DNA from: Porpolomopsis calyptriformis
Lineage: Eukaryota > Basidiomycota > Agaricomycetes > Agaricales > Hygrophoraceae
NCBI GenBank assembly: GCA_951640195.1
Contig: OX621166.1
Coordinates: 496,001-560,000, forward strand
Length of the DNA stretch: 64,000 nt
Reading direction: 5' to 3'
Positions 1-11,616 of this stretch are shown piece by piece. The translations under genes and the position numbers were made by a program. How positions within the stretch are numbered: the first letter of the stretch is position 1; every line of letters starts with the position of its first letter. Under the pieces are notes generated by a model that did not search any database, was not told where the DNA came from, and saw only the letters and a program-made list of their open reading frames with translations.

Positions 1-2
1 GC

Positions 3-3000
3 TTCGCATTTGATCCTGATCCACTATCTAGCACCTCCACTGATATGGACCTGGGTCCTGCTTCTGATACTTCCAATGGGTTTCTCTCCCCTGAACCATC
101 TGACCTATTGGACATTGATGGACTTGTACCTGCCTTCCGTGAATCTCCGCAAGTCCGTTTACTCTACCTGCAAACTGCTGTAGCTCGAATCTGTGGTTCT
201 TCCACCCTTGCTGAAGCTAACCAGCGACTTGAAGATGGACTCGACCTTTTGGAAGTTTGCGGAGCTCTCCCAGATCATCCAAAACCTGCTAGGACGTTTG
301 AGACTGTTAAACGACGTCTAGGACTCAATATTGATGATTACATCAATCAAATTCCCATTTGTACTCGATGCTACAAGACGTATACTTATCTGGATATCCA
401 AAATCTCGCTAATCCAAACTGTACTGATGCTGGGTGTACTGGGATCATCTATCGTGTCAAACACTCTGTCTCTGATCCAACATCTGCGGCTGAGGGGACC
501 AGTCAATCAGAGAAGCAGGTACCTGCAAAAATCATGCCTTACTCACCATTAACCAAAGCTATCCGTCGATTCCTTTTGCGACGGTCCTTTGTGGAAGCAC
601 TCCGCAATCTGATTCTTGACCTTAACCGCCCTCCACGAACTGAGGACACATTGATGACCAATGTGTATGATGGTACAGAGTATGGACAAGCTGAGGTCAG
701 ATTAAAAAGAGTTATCGATGTGAATGGAGCAGTGAAGGATGTTGAAACCTCACCTGGATCACGCAAGCGCTTGGTGACATGCGACATTGGGTTGAGCCTC
801 ACAATTAACTTAGATTGGTAAGTCCATCTACATCTTCTTCTAATTCACATCCACTTTTTCTCTACAGGTTTGGGATCACAGAAGGCAGGCCTCACAGTAC
901 AGGTGGCCCATATATTTCCTTTAACAACTTGGACCGACGTGTCCGCTTCCTACAACACAATATCCACCTTGTCACACTCATTCCAGGCCCAAAGGAACCC
1001 AGTCTTGAGCAGCTCAACAACTGTCTTCGTCCACTTGTCGGGGAGCTTCATAAGCTGTATCTAGGTAAGCATCAAGAGACGCTATTGAGTATTTAGTACT
1101 AACTTCATACTTACCTCCTGCGATTTAGGATTGATGATGCATGTGTGGGAACAGACTGTTCCTCGTTCTGTCCATGCTAGCATGCTCTTTGAAGCCTGTG
1201 ACCTTCCAGCAACATGAAAGCTCACTGGCGCAGCAGGGCATGGACACAAGACCAATCCCTGCAACTATTGCCACATATCACTGGAAGAGGTGAAAACTCT
1301 GGTAGCATACGACATCGAGCGTAATGTTTCGGCATAGATTTTTTCATTCTCAGGTTTGCTGATAAGTCGCACTCATTCTCAGGTTTTGTACTTCGTAATG
1401 ATTGGAAGCAACTCAAGTATGCATACCAAATGAAGAATGCGCATACAAAAAAGCAGGCACAGGCGCTGTTTGACAAGCATGGTTCACGCAGCTCAGAGTT
1501 GAATGAACTTCCAGGGTGGCTACCAGTACGAAAGGCTGTGATTGATTTCATGCACAATTTTCTGGGTACGTGATTGCTCTATCATCTCAAACGCAATAAC
1601 CAGAGTGTTATTTAGATACAGTTCAACGCTTTTATGAGGACATTATTGTCAGCGGCTATTTACTCAATGCAGCTGGGTGGAGACGATTTCAAGACATTAT
1701 CAATGCAATCATATAGCCATCAGGGATTGGCCGCTTGCCTAACAATGTCAGTAAAATTCTACAAATGGCTCAAATGCTTGGCTGAACCTTCAAATAGCTC
1801 GGAGAGAATCACTCACTACAAAAGATGGATCAGTGGCATTGCTGGTGTAATATCCAGCTAACGGTTATGTGGATTTGTTGGCGTGATACGAGTGACTGTA
1901 TCGCAAACAATCCACCACCCATCCCCGCAAAAGCAAAGACACCACCCAAATTCAGATGCAACTTATCAGAAATTTATCAGCTAATGATATATCTTTCTAT
2001 TGCAGAGCGTATACTTGCTAGCAAATCAATAACCATGCGAGATGTCAAACGAGGCCAACGCTACCTTCAACAGTTCTGCCAGGGACTTGTCAAACTATGC
2101 GCCAACATGGTGATCAATCACCACATCTGTATGCACTATTCCGACATCTTCAGTTGCTTTGGTCCAACCTACGCTACTTGGCTCTTTGCATTTGAGTGCT
2201 GCAATGGCATCCTGGAGAATGTAAATAACAATGGCCATGGAGGTGGGGAAATGGAGCTCACGTTGATGCGGAACTGGATAGGAAAGCATCGCCTGTATGA
2301 GTTGGTGAGCATTTATTTCCTTTAATAAAATCGTGTACATTTGATTTGCAACCCACAGTCCCTCGATTTTCCTGTTGAGATGCATCAAAAGGAACGAGAT
2401 GTGATGCACCGGCTAATGCAAGATAAAGACAGTGATCGAGGGACATTGCGCCTGTTGATTGCTGGATTTAGAGATGGTGAGTTAGCACAGGTGATATGTA
2501 CCAATACTGATTAACTTGCAGATGGTCAAATACTCACACCAAATCGTAAGATAAAGGTAGACCTTCACCGACTACCTGGCAATATATACTTCCTTGTCCT
2601 TGGGTTCCTTCAATGACTCTGGCCTGATGCCAATCTTGTGGACAACTTTACTTGCAAGCCAGGAAGTTTCCCATTCATCAGTTCACAAACGACAACACAA
2701 ATTCCATTTATCTACAAGGATGGTCTACGATATGGCTCCTCCACAGCCAAGCGAACTGAAGCCGACCAATACGCATGTGCTGACATCGATGGCTCACGAA
2801 TCCCATGCCGAATTCTATATCACTTCAGAATTGCCATGGAGATGAAGGTTACTACGTGTACAGTGATTCAACGCATGGTTGCTGGCGACAATATCCCTCT
2901 CATGCCCTGGTCATTGTAGTAAGTCAGTATCCTTTCGATTATCTCACTAATAACCTAGTTATTATAGCGCAACAGATCTGGGAACTTATACTGTATATGC

Positions 3001-3251
3001 AAACCGCTTCAGCGAAATTGAAGTGATCCCATCAGCACAACTTGCTTGCAGTGTCGCGGTGATCCCATGCACCTCCAATAGACTGGGTGCCGATGATCCA
3101 CTGTGGATTATCCACTCTTTTGATCAGGTAAGTTATTTAAACTGTTCTTGTTGCCTATTTAATCGTACGACTACTACAGTCTGGGATCGAGCCCAATGAT
3201 CAATGGTTCAGTGAGGTGGAACAGGAACTAGTGTCAACAAATGATGATTAA
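3..3251 (+). pseudogene. Tnp2-type (CACTA-like) DNA transposase, 5' end outside window, decayed
   Basis: Spliced reading frame, open to the left edge, that would encode a basidiomycete Tnp2-family transposase (cut-and-paste transposition in the nucleus). The family is recognised from the exon at about 868-1064, which has IPGPKEPSLEQLNNCLRPL. A later exon (about 1900-2310) reads NGILENVNNNGHGGGEME followed by MRNW, typical of the C-terminal half. Two N-terminal CxxC pairs (CTRC near 359 and CTDAGC near 420) may bind zinc. Several introns of about 50 bp have GT..AG ends. An in-frame TGA at 1215-1217 lies where Arg is expected (CGA to TGA), and the Arg of the usual FER-NG motif reads Cys. The frame ends at a TAA at 3249-3251, about 50 bp from a convergent gene. 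The family call is firm; intron borders are approximate. Confidence 0.8.
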
Positions 3252-3303
3252 TATGGTGAGTTGTGCTACTTAGTTCATTAGCGAGAGAAACCTCATTACT
3301 TTC

Positions 3304-4861
3304 CTACACGTCGAATATCTCTGTTATCTCCTCCCCATCCAAAAGTTCAGCAATGCGAGCTTCAAACTTAATGGTGGGTTCTCCTACTCGCTTCCTCTTT
3401 ATCACTTTCTTCCCCTTCTCGCCTGCAGCCACCCTCTTTCTGGCCAGCTTTCTACCCTCCTCCTCAGGATCTTCCGAGTCTCCCCAGGCCTTCCCACTCA
3501 TTGCCACTCGACCAGTTACAAACCACTTGGGATGTGCATCCAAGATGTCAGATTTGATTTGCCATACACGCATTCGATTGGAGAGTTTTGCTTTGGGTGG
3601 GGTGTCATTTTTGATTATTGCTCTGATGGTATGTTTTGTCATTTTCGCAGCTGCATCAGGGTCAGGATCTTTGATCCTGTCGACTTCTCTATAGAGATTT
3701 TGCAGCTAGAGCAGACGTTAGTAGGCAACACCATGATCAAAAGGTAACTTACTGTCTCGCTCCGGTAGTCTGGTAGTCGACTAACGTATTGTTTGGGTTC
3801 ACCAGGGATCTGATCCGGATCATCTTCATCTGCAGACATGGCATTCAACATGAAGGCTGCATTGTATTTGGGGTCTGTATATCCAGAGAGTGGACGCTTG
3901 CGATTCCTTGCTTTCAATTTCTGAGGTATTTGGTTAGTGAGTAGTTCTTCATTTATAGGTAGAGATTTGCTCACAGCGCTTGCACGACCATTGAGGAATG
4001 CCCGAGATCGTGCCATCTCATCCTCACTTGGCACCTCCTCTGTGTCTAGGAATCTCTCGTTAGCTCGATTTTCATGGTCTTGCTTCTCTTTTGCCTGCTT
4101 CTGAAGGGAATTGTAGGTTTGGCGCATGTACGCAATTTTTGACACTATTTTTGCATGAAGATCTGGCTCAAGACATTTTTGCAGGATGCTGACAGCTCTT
4201 GGATTATACGCAGCGCCGTTCATCATTGCGTGATCGAGTATGGTTCCTACATGTTGCTTATTGACCCCCGTTGTTGCAGTCAGTGTCCAATCAAACCGCA
4301 TGAGTGGGTTTCCAGTCATGTTGTCCTTGGGATACAGTTCATGAGCCTGGTCAATGCCATATGGGTAAGCTGGTAAGTGTTTCGCGTCGAGTTTCTCAAG
4401 GCCCATTAATTTTTTGATTATCGCATTTATGATATCCTGAGAGTGTAATAAAGATTGTGAGTGTCCGCTATATTCACAGAGACTCTTACCTTCACAGCCT
4501 TTGATGCACAAGCCTCCAGGGATTGCTTCGCAATCATATCCTCGTCGCCCTCCTCAGGTCCAACGTCAAAGATACTCATAGCCCTTTGACTCATCTCCTC
4601 AACGTCTCTACCACCTCCCTGGATCTCCACACCACCCAAAGGATGATTCTCATCTAGATCGTCAACAATTCCAGCCTGTTCTTCAAGAAATTCGACTCGT
4701 TCAAGGAGCTCCTGGATTCTCATCTTGTGGATCTGGTTGTCGGCATACAGGATCGCCATCTGGCGTTTTGTTGCCTCACTGTGATCGCGTTTCCAACTCT
4801 TCAGTTCCTCGATCGCTTGGATAGCGGCATTAAAACGTTGGAGGTTTTGGCTGGTGGACAT
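3304..4861 (-). CDS. Accessory coiled-coil protein of the Tnp2 element, function unknown
   Basis: Spliced minus-strand gene starting at ATG 4861 (MSTSQNLQRF) and ending at 3304 (EEITEIFDV). The first exon is rich in charged residues with heptad-like spacing (Glu-Leu-Leu-Glu-Arg-Val-Glu-Phe-Leu-Glu), which suggests a coiled coil near residues 30-65. An acidic linker and a basic C-terminal part (KLARKRVAAGEKGKKVIKRK) follow, which could bind DNA. Introns lie near 4430-4490, 3920-3975 and 3705-3760. It faces the transposase tail to tail with about 50 bp between stops, as in DNA transposons with two genes. I recognise no named domain. It could be a TnpA-like helper or a captured host gene. No internal stop was noticed, unlike the transposase. 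Confidence 0.55.
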
Positions 4862-5320
4862 CAGGATCTGCTGGGAATGTGACAAAGAGTACCATTGTAT
4901 TTTCTTGTGTACTCTGCATTTTTGGGGCTTCGAATGGATCCACATTTACCCATCGAACAATTTGATTGATGCAAATAAATCTGAGAAGAGCGAGAACCCA
5001 ATAAGCTGCGCCCATATTGGATATCATGTGAAATTGTTGGGAATACACTTGTAAGTTGTGCGTATGTTGATCATCCTTAGAATATCCTCAATTTGCGAAA
5101 AGTTTATAGGATTTCGGTAAGGATATTACAAGAATATTGAAATCCTAAACTTATTCCCAGCTTCCATAATTTTCAGTTTTGCGCAGTGTATACACATATC
5201 CCAAAACCTGACCCTTCCGACTTTCCGATAAAACGTTCCGATAACGTCCGCCTCTAACCGGAGGACTTCCGAAAACACGAACCCCTTCGGAAACACCCCA
5301 GACTGATCGGAAAGTCTCTT
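4862..5320. repeat. Probable subterminal region of the Tnp2 element with TTCCGA repeats
   Basis: No gene. From about 5213 to 5310 the hexamer TTCCGA or its complement TCGGAA occurs six or more times at spacings of 7-25 bp. An isolated GTTCCGATA lies near 5600. Arrays of short motifs like this bind transposase in CACTA-type elements. No clear CACTA/TAGTG terminus or target duplication could be fixed, so the right end of the element is unresolved and lies somewhere between 5310 and 5660. Confidence 0.35.
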
Positions 5321-5662
5321 TTCTTTGTTTTCCTTATCTTATCTACCTTTTCCTATCTTCCTTTCGCCTATCTACCTAATTTCCACTCACATATTCTTAC
5401 AAAGGAACTATCCTTTGTACACATACCTACAAAGAAGTTCCTTTATTCACCTCCTCTATATATATCAAGTAGATAATCACTAAAAAAGACAGACACACCT
5501 TCCCCAATACATACCTTCCCTTCCTACCCAATATATCAAGCTTTCATAAGCTTGAAACCCCTGTCCATCAATCATCTGATTACTGAATCAGTTCCTACGT
5601 GTTCCGATACCCCTTGGACGAATGAGAGGAATCTCCCCCAAGATCCCTCACGCCTTCTACAG
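5321..5662. other. Unassigned pyrimidine-rich stretch between transposons
   Basis: No gene seen. The plus strand is rich in C and T, with short CCTTATCTTATC-like runs. A TATA-like CTCTATATATATC lies near 5454, and GGAACTATCCTTTGT and AAGAAGTTCCTTT form weak inverted repeats. It replaces about 240 bp that should belong to the E1 5' LTR. It may be the outer end of the Tnp2 element or part of another LTR. Confidence 0.3.
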
Positions 5663-6044
5663 TGCCATCCGAGTGCACTTGACTGGCGCACTCTGAGCCA
5701 CTCCACTATTCGGACTATCCATAATAGTCCCTTTCTTCCCTTTCTACTTTTTATCCCATACATTCTGTTAGAGTCCCCTTTGAAGGCTATATTGTAGATG
5801 ACTTCCCCTTACATACAAAGTCCTTATGACCCTTAGATGTTCGTTCCTCTTAGTCCTTCATAAAATCCCTTTATTTGCTACGCATATATAACATACGCAT
5901 TTTATAGTAGACTACTCTAGTTTTGACTTACTCATCTACATACTGTGGTTCCATCTTGAATCCAACTGCTCTTTGGAATACTTGTCAATCCTAGACTGTG
6001 TCGTGTTAGGCCCAGAGAACCCCCTTGGAACCTCGGTCCTGACA
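5663..6044 (+). repeat. E1 5' LTR, left-truncated
   Basis: It matches the E1 3' LTR from the hairpin GCCATCCGAG onward (5663 pairs with about 11858) and ends CTGACA at 6044. The outer part, with the TG terminus and most tandem units, is missing. A TATA box (CATATATAA, about 5882-5890) precedes TAGTTTTGACTT (5918-5929), the inferred start of the transcript. Confidence 0.85.
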
Positions 6045-6046
6045 GA

Positions 6047-6058
6047 AAGTCAAAACTA
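6047..6058 (+). promoter_or_regulatory. E1 self-primer binding site (Tf1/sushi type)
   Basis: AAGTCAAAACTA, two bases after the LTR, is the exact reverse complement of TAGTTTTGACTT at 5918-5929 in the LTR. That LTR stretch starts about 31 bp after a TATA box, so it should be the 5' end of the RNA, which can fold back as primer. No TGG-initial tRNA primer site is visible. Confidence 0.75.
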
Positions 6059-6113
6059 CCCCTCTCTACCTCTAACACTATACGGCACTACCCTCTCTTA
6101 AAATTCAATTGCT

Positions 6114-7337
6114 ATGTCTCAACTGGACCATATCACCACCCTCCTTAACCAAATCAATGAACAGCTTCTCACTCTTGAGCAGCACATCCCTTCCATCTCA
6201 TCTCTAGATGAACGCGTTACTGAGCTTTCACTACGGCTTGAAGAACATAGAGCTGAGGTTATGGCTGAAGTCTCAGCTATTGAAGACCGTATCCCTGGAC
6301 CAGATTCCCTCCTGCCAACCACTTCCACTTCCTCTTCTGAAAGGATCAAGGTAGCCAAACCTAGTGACTATGATGGCTCTCGTGACAAGTTTACTACCTT
6401 TTGTCGAGAGCTTGCCTTATATGTCACCTCTTATCCAAAGGCTACCCAAAGGGAACGTGTCATTATGGCACTTTCCTTCATGAAGACTGAAACTGCGGCT
6501 ACTTGGGCCAACAATTTTGTTGACAGGATAACCCGAGATGAACGAGATGGCAAGCCAACAACCTGGGCAGCCTTTGAAACAGAGTTACGTTCCACCTTTG
6601 GAGACTCTGACCCTGCTGCCACAGCACGACATCGAATCAAGATGGTCAGACAAGGAGGATTGACCATCGATGACTATATAACCCGATTTGAACAGCATGA
6701 GTACCTCACCAGCTACAATGAAACTGCCTTGATTGAGGCATTCAAAGATGGACTCAATGCCCCCTTTGTGGAGAAAATCTATACTCTCCCCCAGATGCCA
6801 ACCACCTTACTGGACTAGAAGAAATGGGCTCGACAACTTGATCAGCAATGGAGAGAGCTCCAACTTCACCAGTGATGTGCTGACTTACCAAAGGGGTTCA
6901 AGACCATTAATAGAATAGCCCCTAGGTCACAACAAGCCCCTGTCTCCCTATTCCTGAAAACCCCACTTGCCCCCTCAGCACCAAAACCCTTTACCCCACA
7001 CTTCCCACCTTGACAACACTCCTAATGAGAAGATGTCCCAATGGATCTTGATTGTACAAGGCAATTTCTACCTCCTCAGAAACCAAATCCTAAGCCCTAC
7101 TTCAACTGTGGAAAGGCCGGGCATTGGACAAGAGATTGCCCTCATCCTACCTCTCATGGAGAAGTCATGAGGACAACAACCAAGACCCCCAAGGAGAAAA
7201 GTGTCCAGATTGTCAGGACTGACATGACTGGAAAATCTCCCTCAACTCCGAAGCCGACTGCAGCTTCCAAAGCCTCTTCTCTCTCTGATGATGAGAAACA
7301 AGATATTGTTATGGCGCTGTTGCGCAAGGATTTTTAG
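6114..7337 (+). pseudogene. E1 Gag, broken by stops
   Basis: The first ATG after the primer site (6114) opens a 234-codon segment with an N-terminal helical region and the capsid-like core of fungal gypsy Gag (KPSDYDGSRDKF, then a Trp-Ala-Asn-Asn-Phe stretch). TAG at 6816-6818 sits where Trp is expected, and more TGA/TAA codons follow to about 7030. The last part (7041-7337) holds a zinc knuckle reading YFNCGKAGHWTRDC, whose first Cys has become Tyr. The capsid would package element RNA in the cytoplasm. Its stop directly follows the frameshift heptamer at 7328. Confidence 0.85.
7328..7334 (+). promoter_or_regulatory. E1 putative -1 frameshift site GGATTTT
   Basis: In the Gag frame the codons read AAG GAT TTT TAG, so G-GAT-TTT fits the X-XXY-YYZ slip rule loosely, and the stop comes at once. 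The -1 frame is open through the heptamer into protease. The matching position in E2 reads GGGTTTT and in E3 GGATTTT. Confidence 0.55.
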
Positions 7338-10300
7338 ATAGGTGCAATAACTGCCCAACTGTTAGCACCAGACAACCCTGTACTACCCCCTTGAATGAAA
7401 CCCTTTCTCTGCCAAACTCGAGGACACTTGACTTTGTGCAAAAACCCCCTTTTTATGGATTTACTCTTAGAAGACTTGTACAAGGGCAACAGAGCTTCTT
7501 GATAGAAGCAATTGTGACTATGACAGATAGCGCATGGAGTTACCCCATGGCCTGTCTCCTCGACTGTGGCGCCACTGGAAACTTTGTAGACTAGAGCTGG
7601 GCTAAGCGAGTGAACTGGACGACTCTTAGGCTGGAGACATCAATACCTGTTAGGAATGCCAATGGAACACCCAACAAAGGAGGCCCTATTGAAGAAGAAT
7701 GTGACGCCCTCCTCACCATTGGTGACCATCAAGAACGATTGACTCTTGAGGTAGTAGACCTCGGAGAGAAATACAAGATTGTGCTCGGACTCCCCTGGCT
7801 TGAGGCACATAACCCAGCGATCAACTGGAATAGATGAACTGTTGACTTCATAGTGTGTGCTGAAAAGCACTGCTGGGGTGCTCGATCCAAGCTAATGGCA
7901 CCAGAACAATCTCCCAACCTTTTAGAAGTTGCCCCATCCAAGTACACCCAGATCACACATTCTTCAAATCCTTCAAATCCCCCAAACTCTCAAACTCGAA
8001 ATGACCTGGGAGATCATGCACCATCAGAGCATCCTCGGATGGCGCATTCCTCAAAATCCCAGACCCAGAATTGCTCTGGAAAGACTGCTTCAAACCAAAA
8101 AGCTCTTTTTGCAGACTCTTCAAAAAACTGCTCTCATCTGGTGAAATCATTGAATCCCCAGGCCCCCAAGCATTCAAACGAGAATGCGCCATCAGAGCAT
8201 CCTCGGATGGCACATCTATCAAGTCCCTGCAATACCAAGATTTCCATCTCAGTCAGAGATGATGCTTGGAATGCTTCATCAAGTGTTGAGGAGGACATCC
8301 AGAAATTCATCCCCTTCAAGTACCATGAATATGCTGATGCCTTCCATAAAACATCCTTTGATGTGTTGCCTGGATGCTCAGAATTTGACCATGCTATCAA
8401 CCTGGATGACTCTTTCACTCCTCAGTGAGGAAAACTATATTCGCTCTCCCCTCTTGAACAAAAGAAGCTAAATGAGTTCATTGAGGAAAACCTAGAGACT
8501 GGGTGCATCCGCCCTTCCAAATCCCCTCAAGCAGCTCCCTTCTTCTTCACGAACAAGACTGATGGAGGCTTACAGCCAATCCAAGACTACTGCTTCCTCA
8601 ATTCTAATATGATCTGTGACCGCTACCCCCTACCCCTTATTTCTGAGATCTTTGATAGTGTCAAGAAGGCCAAGTACTTCACCAAGCTTGACATATGTTG
8701 GGGTTTCAACAATATATGGATCAAGGAAGGTGATGAATGGAAGGCTGCCTTCATCACCAACCGAGGACTCTTTGAGCCAACTCTTATGTTCTTCAGCCTT
8801 ACCAACTCTCCTGCCTCATTTCAATGGATGATTGACTCCTGCTTCCAATCTGAACTGCTCACTGGTCATGTCAAAATATATATTGATGATGTCCTCATCT
8901 ATACGGACACACTTGAAGACCACGAGCGGATCACCCAACAAGTCCTTGAAACCTTTCAGAGGAACAAGCTTTCTTGCAAACCTACCAAATGCGCCTTTGA
9001 GCAAACCCGAATTGAATACCTAGGATCAATCATTGAACAAGGCAAGATCAAGATGAACCCCAAGAAGATCTCTGCCATCATTGATTAGGTGACCCCAAGA
9101 AAAGTCAAAGATGTTCAAGCCTTTCTAAGGACCTTGAATGAATATTGATGCTTTATCAAAGACTTTTCCACCATTGCTTGACCCCTTCATAACCTGACAT
9201 GAAAGGATGTACCCTGGACCTGGACCGATCAAGAAGAAGCCTCCTTTAGGAAACTCAAGAATGTGATCACTACTGCTCCAATCCTTTGGGTCCCTGATCC
9301 AGATCTCCCTTATAAGGTTGAGACTGATGCTTCAGACTTTGCTCTAGGTGCAATCCTCTCACAACAACATGGTGATGGACTATGGTATCCAACTGCTTAC
9401 TATTCCTGAACCATAACACCCCCTGAGTGGAATTACCCTATCCATGACAAAGAGTTACTAGCGATTATAGATGCCTTCAAGGAATGGCGGCACTATCTGG
9501 AAGGTGCCAAACACAAAGTCATAGTCCAATCTGATAATATCGTGCTTAAGTACTTCATGACCAACCGAAACTTATCCCGCTGACAAGCACGATGGGCCAC
9601 CTTCCTTTCCCAATTTGACTTCACCATTGAGCACCACTCTGGGAAGTCCAACAAAGCTGATGGACTGTCACGACGACCTGACTATCTCCCTCCATCCTTG
9701 GATAATGTGAATCAAATCCTCCTCCCAGAAAACCTCTTCAAAACACGCCATCTGAGTATGCTTGAAAAGCACACTATCCAGACTGAAATAAGTCTCACTG
9801 GTGATGGAGAAGACCTGGATGACAAGCTACATCTGACCACCTTACCTGATGCTATCAAGCAAAGACTTGATGAATCAACTGGCTGGACCCAGACTGATAG
9901 GATTATCTATGACGATCGGAATTGACGATATGTACCCCATACCTCTAACCTTCGAACTGATGTTATCAGACATCACCATAATCCCCCCTATGTTGGACAC
10001 CCTGGAATCCGGAAAACTGTAGAGCTCATAAGCTGTCACTACTTCTGGGATGGCATTCACAAGGATGTCATGAACTATATCAAGTCTTGCCCTACCTGTC
10101 AGCAGACAAAAGCATTCCCAGCTAAACCATCTGGTTTGCTTCACCCAATTCCCCCTAGCTCATCACCCTGGGATGAAATCACAGCTGACCTGATCACTCA
10201 GCTCCCCAACTCCCATGGCTACCAAGCAATCTTTGTTATAGTTGACCGCTTTACCAAGTGTGCTCAGTTTATCCCTACTACCAACAATCTCTCTGCTGAA

Positions 10301-10908
10301 GGTGCTGCTCGACTCTATTGTGACTATGTGTGGTGATACCATGGATGGCCCAAAAAGGTCATCACTGATTGAGGAACTCAGTTTGCAGCCCACTTCATGC
10401 TTGTGCTGAATGACCTCCTAGGAATCAAGACTGCCTTATCAACAGCTTTCCACCCCCAAACTGATGGCCAAACTGAACAGGTCAACCAAGAACTTGAACA
10501 GTACCTCTGTCTCTACACAAACTTTATGCAAGACGACTGGTCTGAATGGCTAGCTCAAGCTGAGTTTGCCTATAATAACCGTGAACAAGTTTCTACTGGG
10601 TACTCCCCCTTCTTCCTAGAATATGGTCGACACCCTCATACTCCCATGACCCCCTCGATAACAACACCAAACCCATCTGCTAACAAATTTGTTGTGCAAT
10701 CCGAGCATGCTCAGATAGTGGCAAAAAATGCCCTCTTAGAAGCAGCAACCTCTATGAAGCGACATGCCAATCGATATTGACATGAAGCCCCTCACTATAA
10801 AGTTGGTGACAAAGTTTGGCTATCCACTGCTCACCTCAATACTGGAAGACCTTCCCACAAGCTAGACATCAGAAGGACTGGACCCTTCTCAATTTAGGAA
10901 AGAGTAGG

Positions 10909-11226
10909 TGTTACAATCGCATTCCGTGCCATACGTGTCCGGGACTGGTCATCCGGTCTGTGGATGTACTCTATTTGGTTATGGTTGGTCATCCCTTTCT
11001 TATCTTGTTTCCTTGCCTAGATTTATCAGATCATGTAATCTCGATTTGTGATAGCTTAGCCAGCTCCACCTAACTGTGTAGTCAGTACTACTTATGGTCT
11101 CTGATTAGTCATTAGGGTATAGGGTACCGTATCATGTATATAAGAGTAGTCGGATGGGCAAGGTTGGCCCATCCTCAGTTATCCACTTGATATTTGGGGT
11201 ATCAGTCGTCCATTGCGAGTCTAACA
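10909..11226 (+). repeat. Solo LTR (family E5), 318 bp, in E1 pol
   Basis: It starts TGTTACAATCG, ends GTCTAACA and is flanked by a perfect 5-bp duplication GTAGG (10904-10908 and 11227-11231). Removing it plus one GTAGG restores the pol frame from the integrase C-terminus to GDSAYCLTLPPG. A TATA-like ATGTATATAAG lies near 11135. No other copy of this family was noticed in the window. Confidence 0.92.
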
Positions 11227-11616
11227 GTAGGTGACTCTGCCTATTGCCTAACTCTGCCCCCTGGCTGGCGTGTCTACCCTGTTTTCCATGTCTCACTACT
11301 GAGACCTGCTGTTCTTGATGAACAACTCCATCCTGATGATGGTATCCAAAAACCTCCCCCTGATGTGATTGATGGCCATGATGAATATGAAGTAGAAAAC
11401 CTTTTAGGATGATGTTTAATGTGAGGACAAACCCAATACCTTGTCAAATGGAAAGGCTACCCTACCTCTGAAGCCACCTGGGAACCACGATCTGAACTGA
11501 TCAAACATGCCCATGATATTGTCCTGCGTCATGAGAATAACCACTCCCTTCATTCCATTGACTATGATTACTTCCCTTTGAACTTCAAGGACAAAGTTCC
11601 TTTTAGCTGGGGATGA

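Larger units (their letters stand above)
7328..11590 (+). pseudogene. E1 Pol polyprotein, broken by stops and a solo LTR
   Basis: Reading in the -1 frame relative to Gag, the order is: protease (LLDCGATGNF near 7557; the active-site Asp is kept), a linker with two copies of a 32-bp hairpin (8016-8047, 8184-8215), RT (8400-9060, IYIDDVLIY at about 8876), RNase H (TDASDFALG near 9325), integrase with HHCC zinc finger (CPTCQQTK near 10085) and D-D-E core (10170-10490), then a chromodomain (YLVKWKGYP near 11440). Stops occur at the end of many segments, such as 9086-9088, 9922-9924 and 10334-10336. Nearly all are TGA for expected Arg, with some TAG for Trp. It made the enzymes for reverse transcription and integration; this copy is dead. 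Confidence 0.88.

Noticed and set aside
6047..6064. tRNA primer binding site after the E1 LTR
   Set aside because: It does not begin with TGG, and the LTR self-complement explains all 12 bases.
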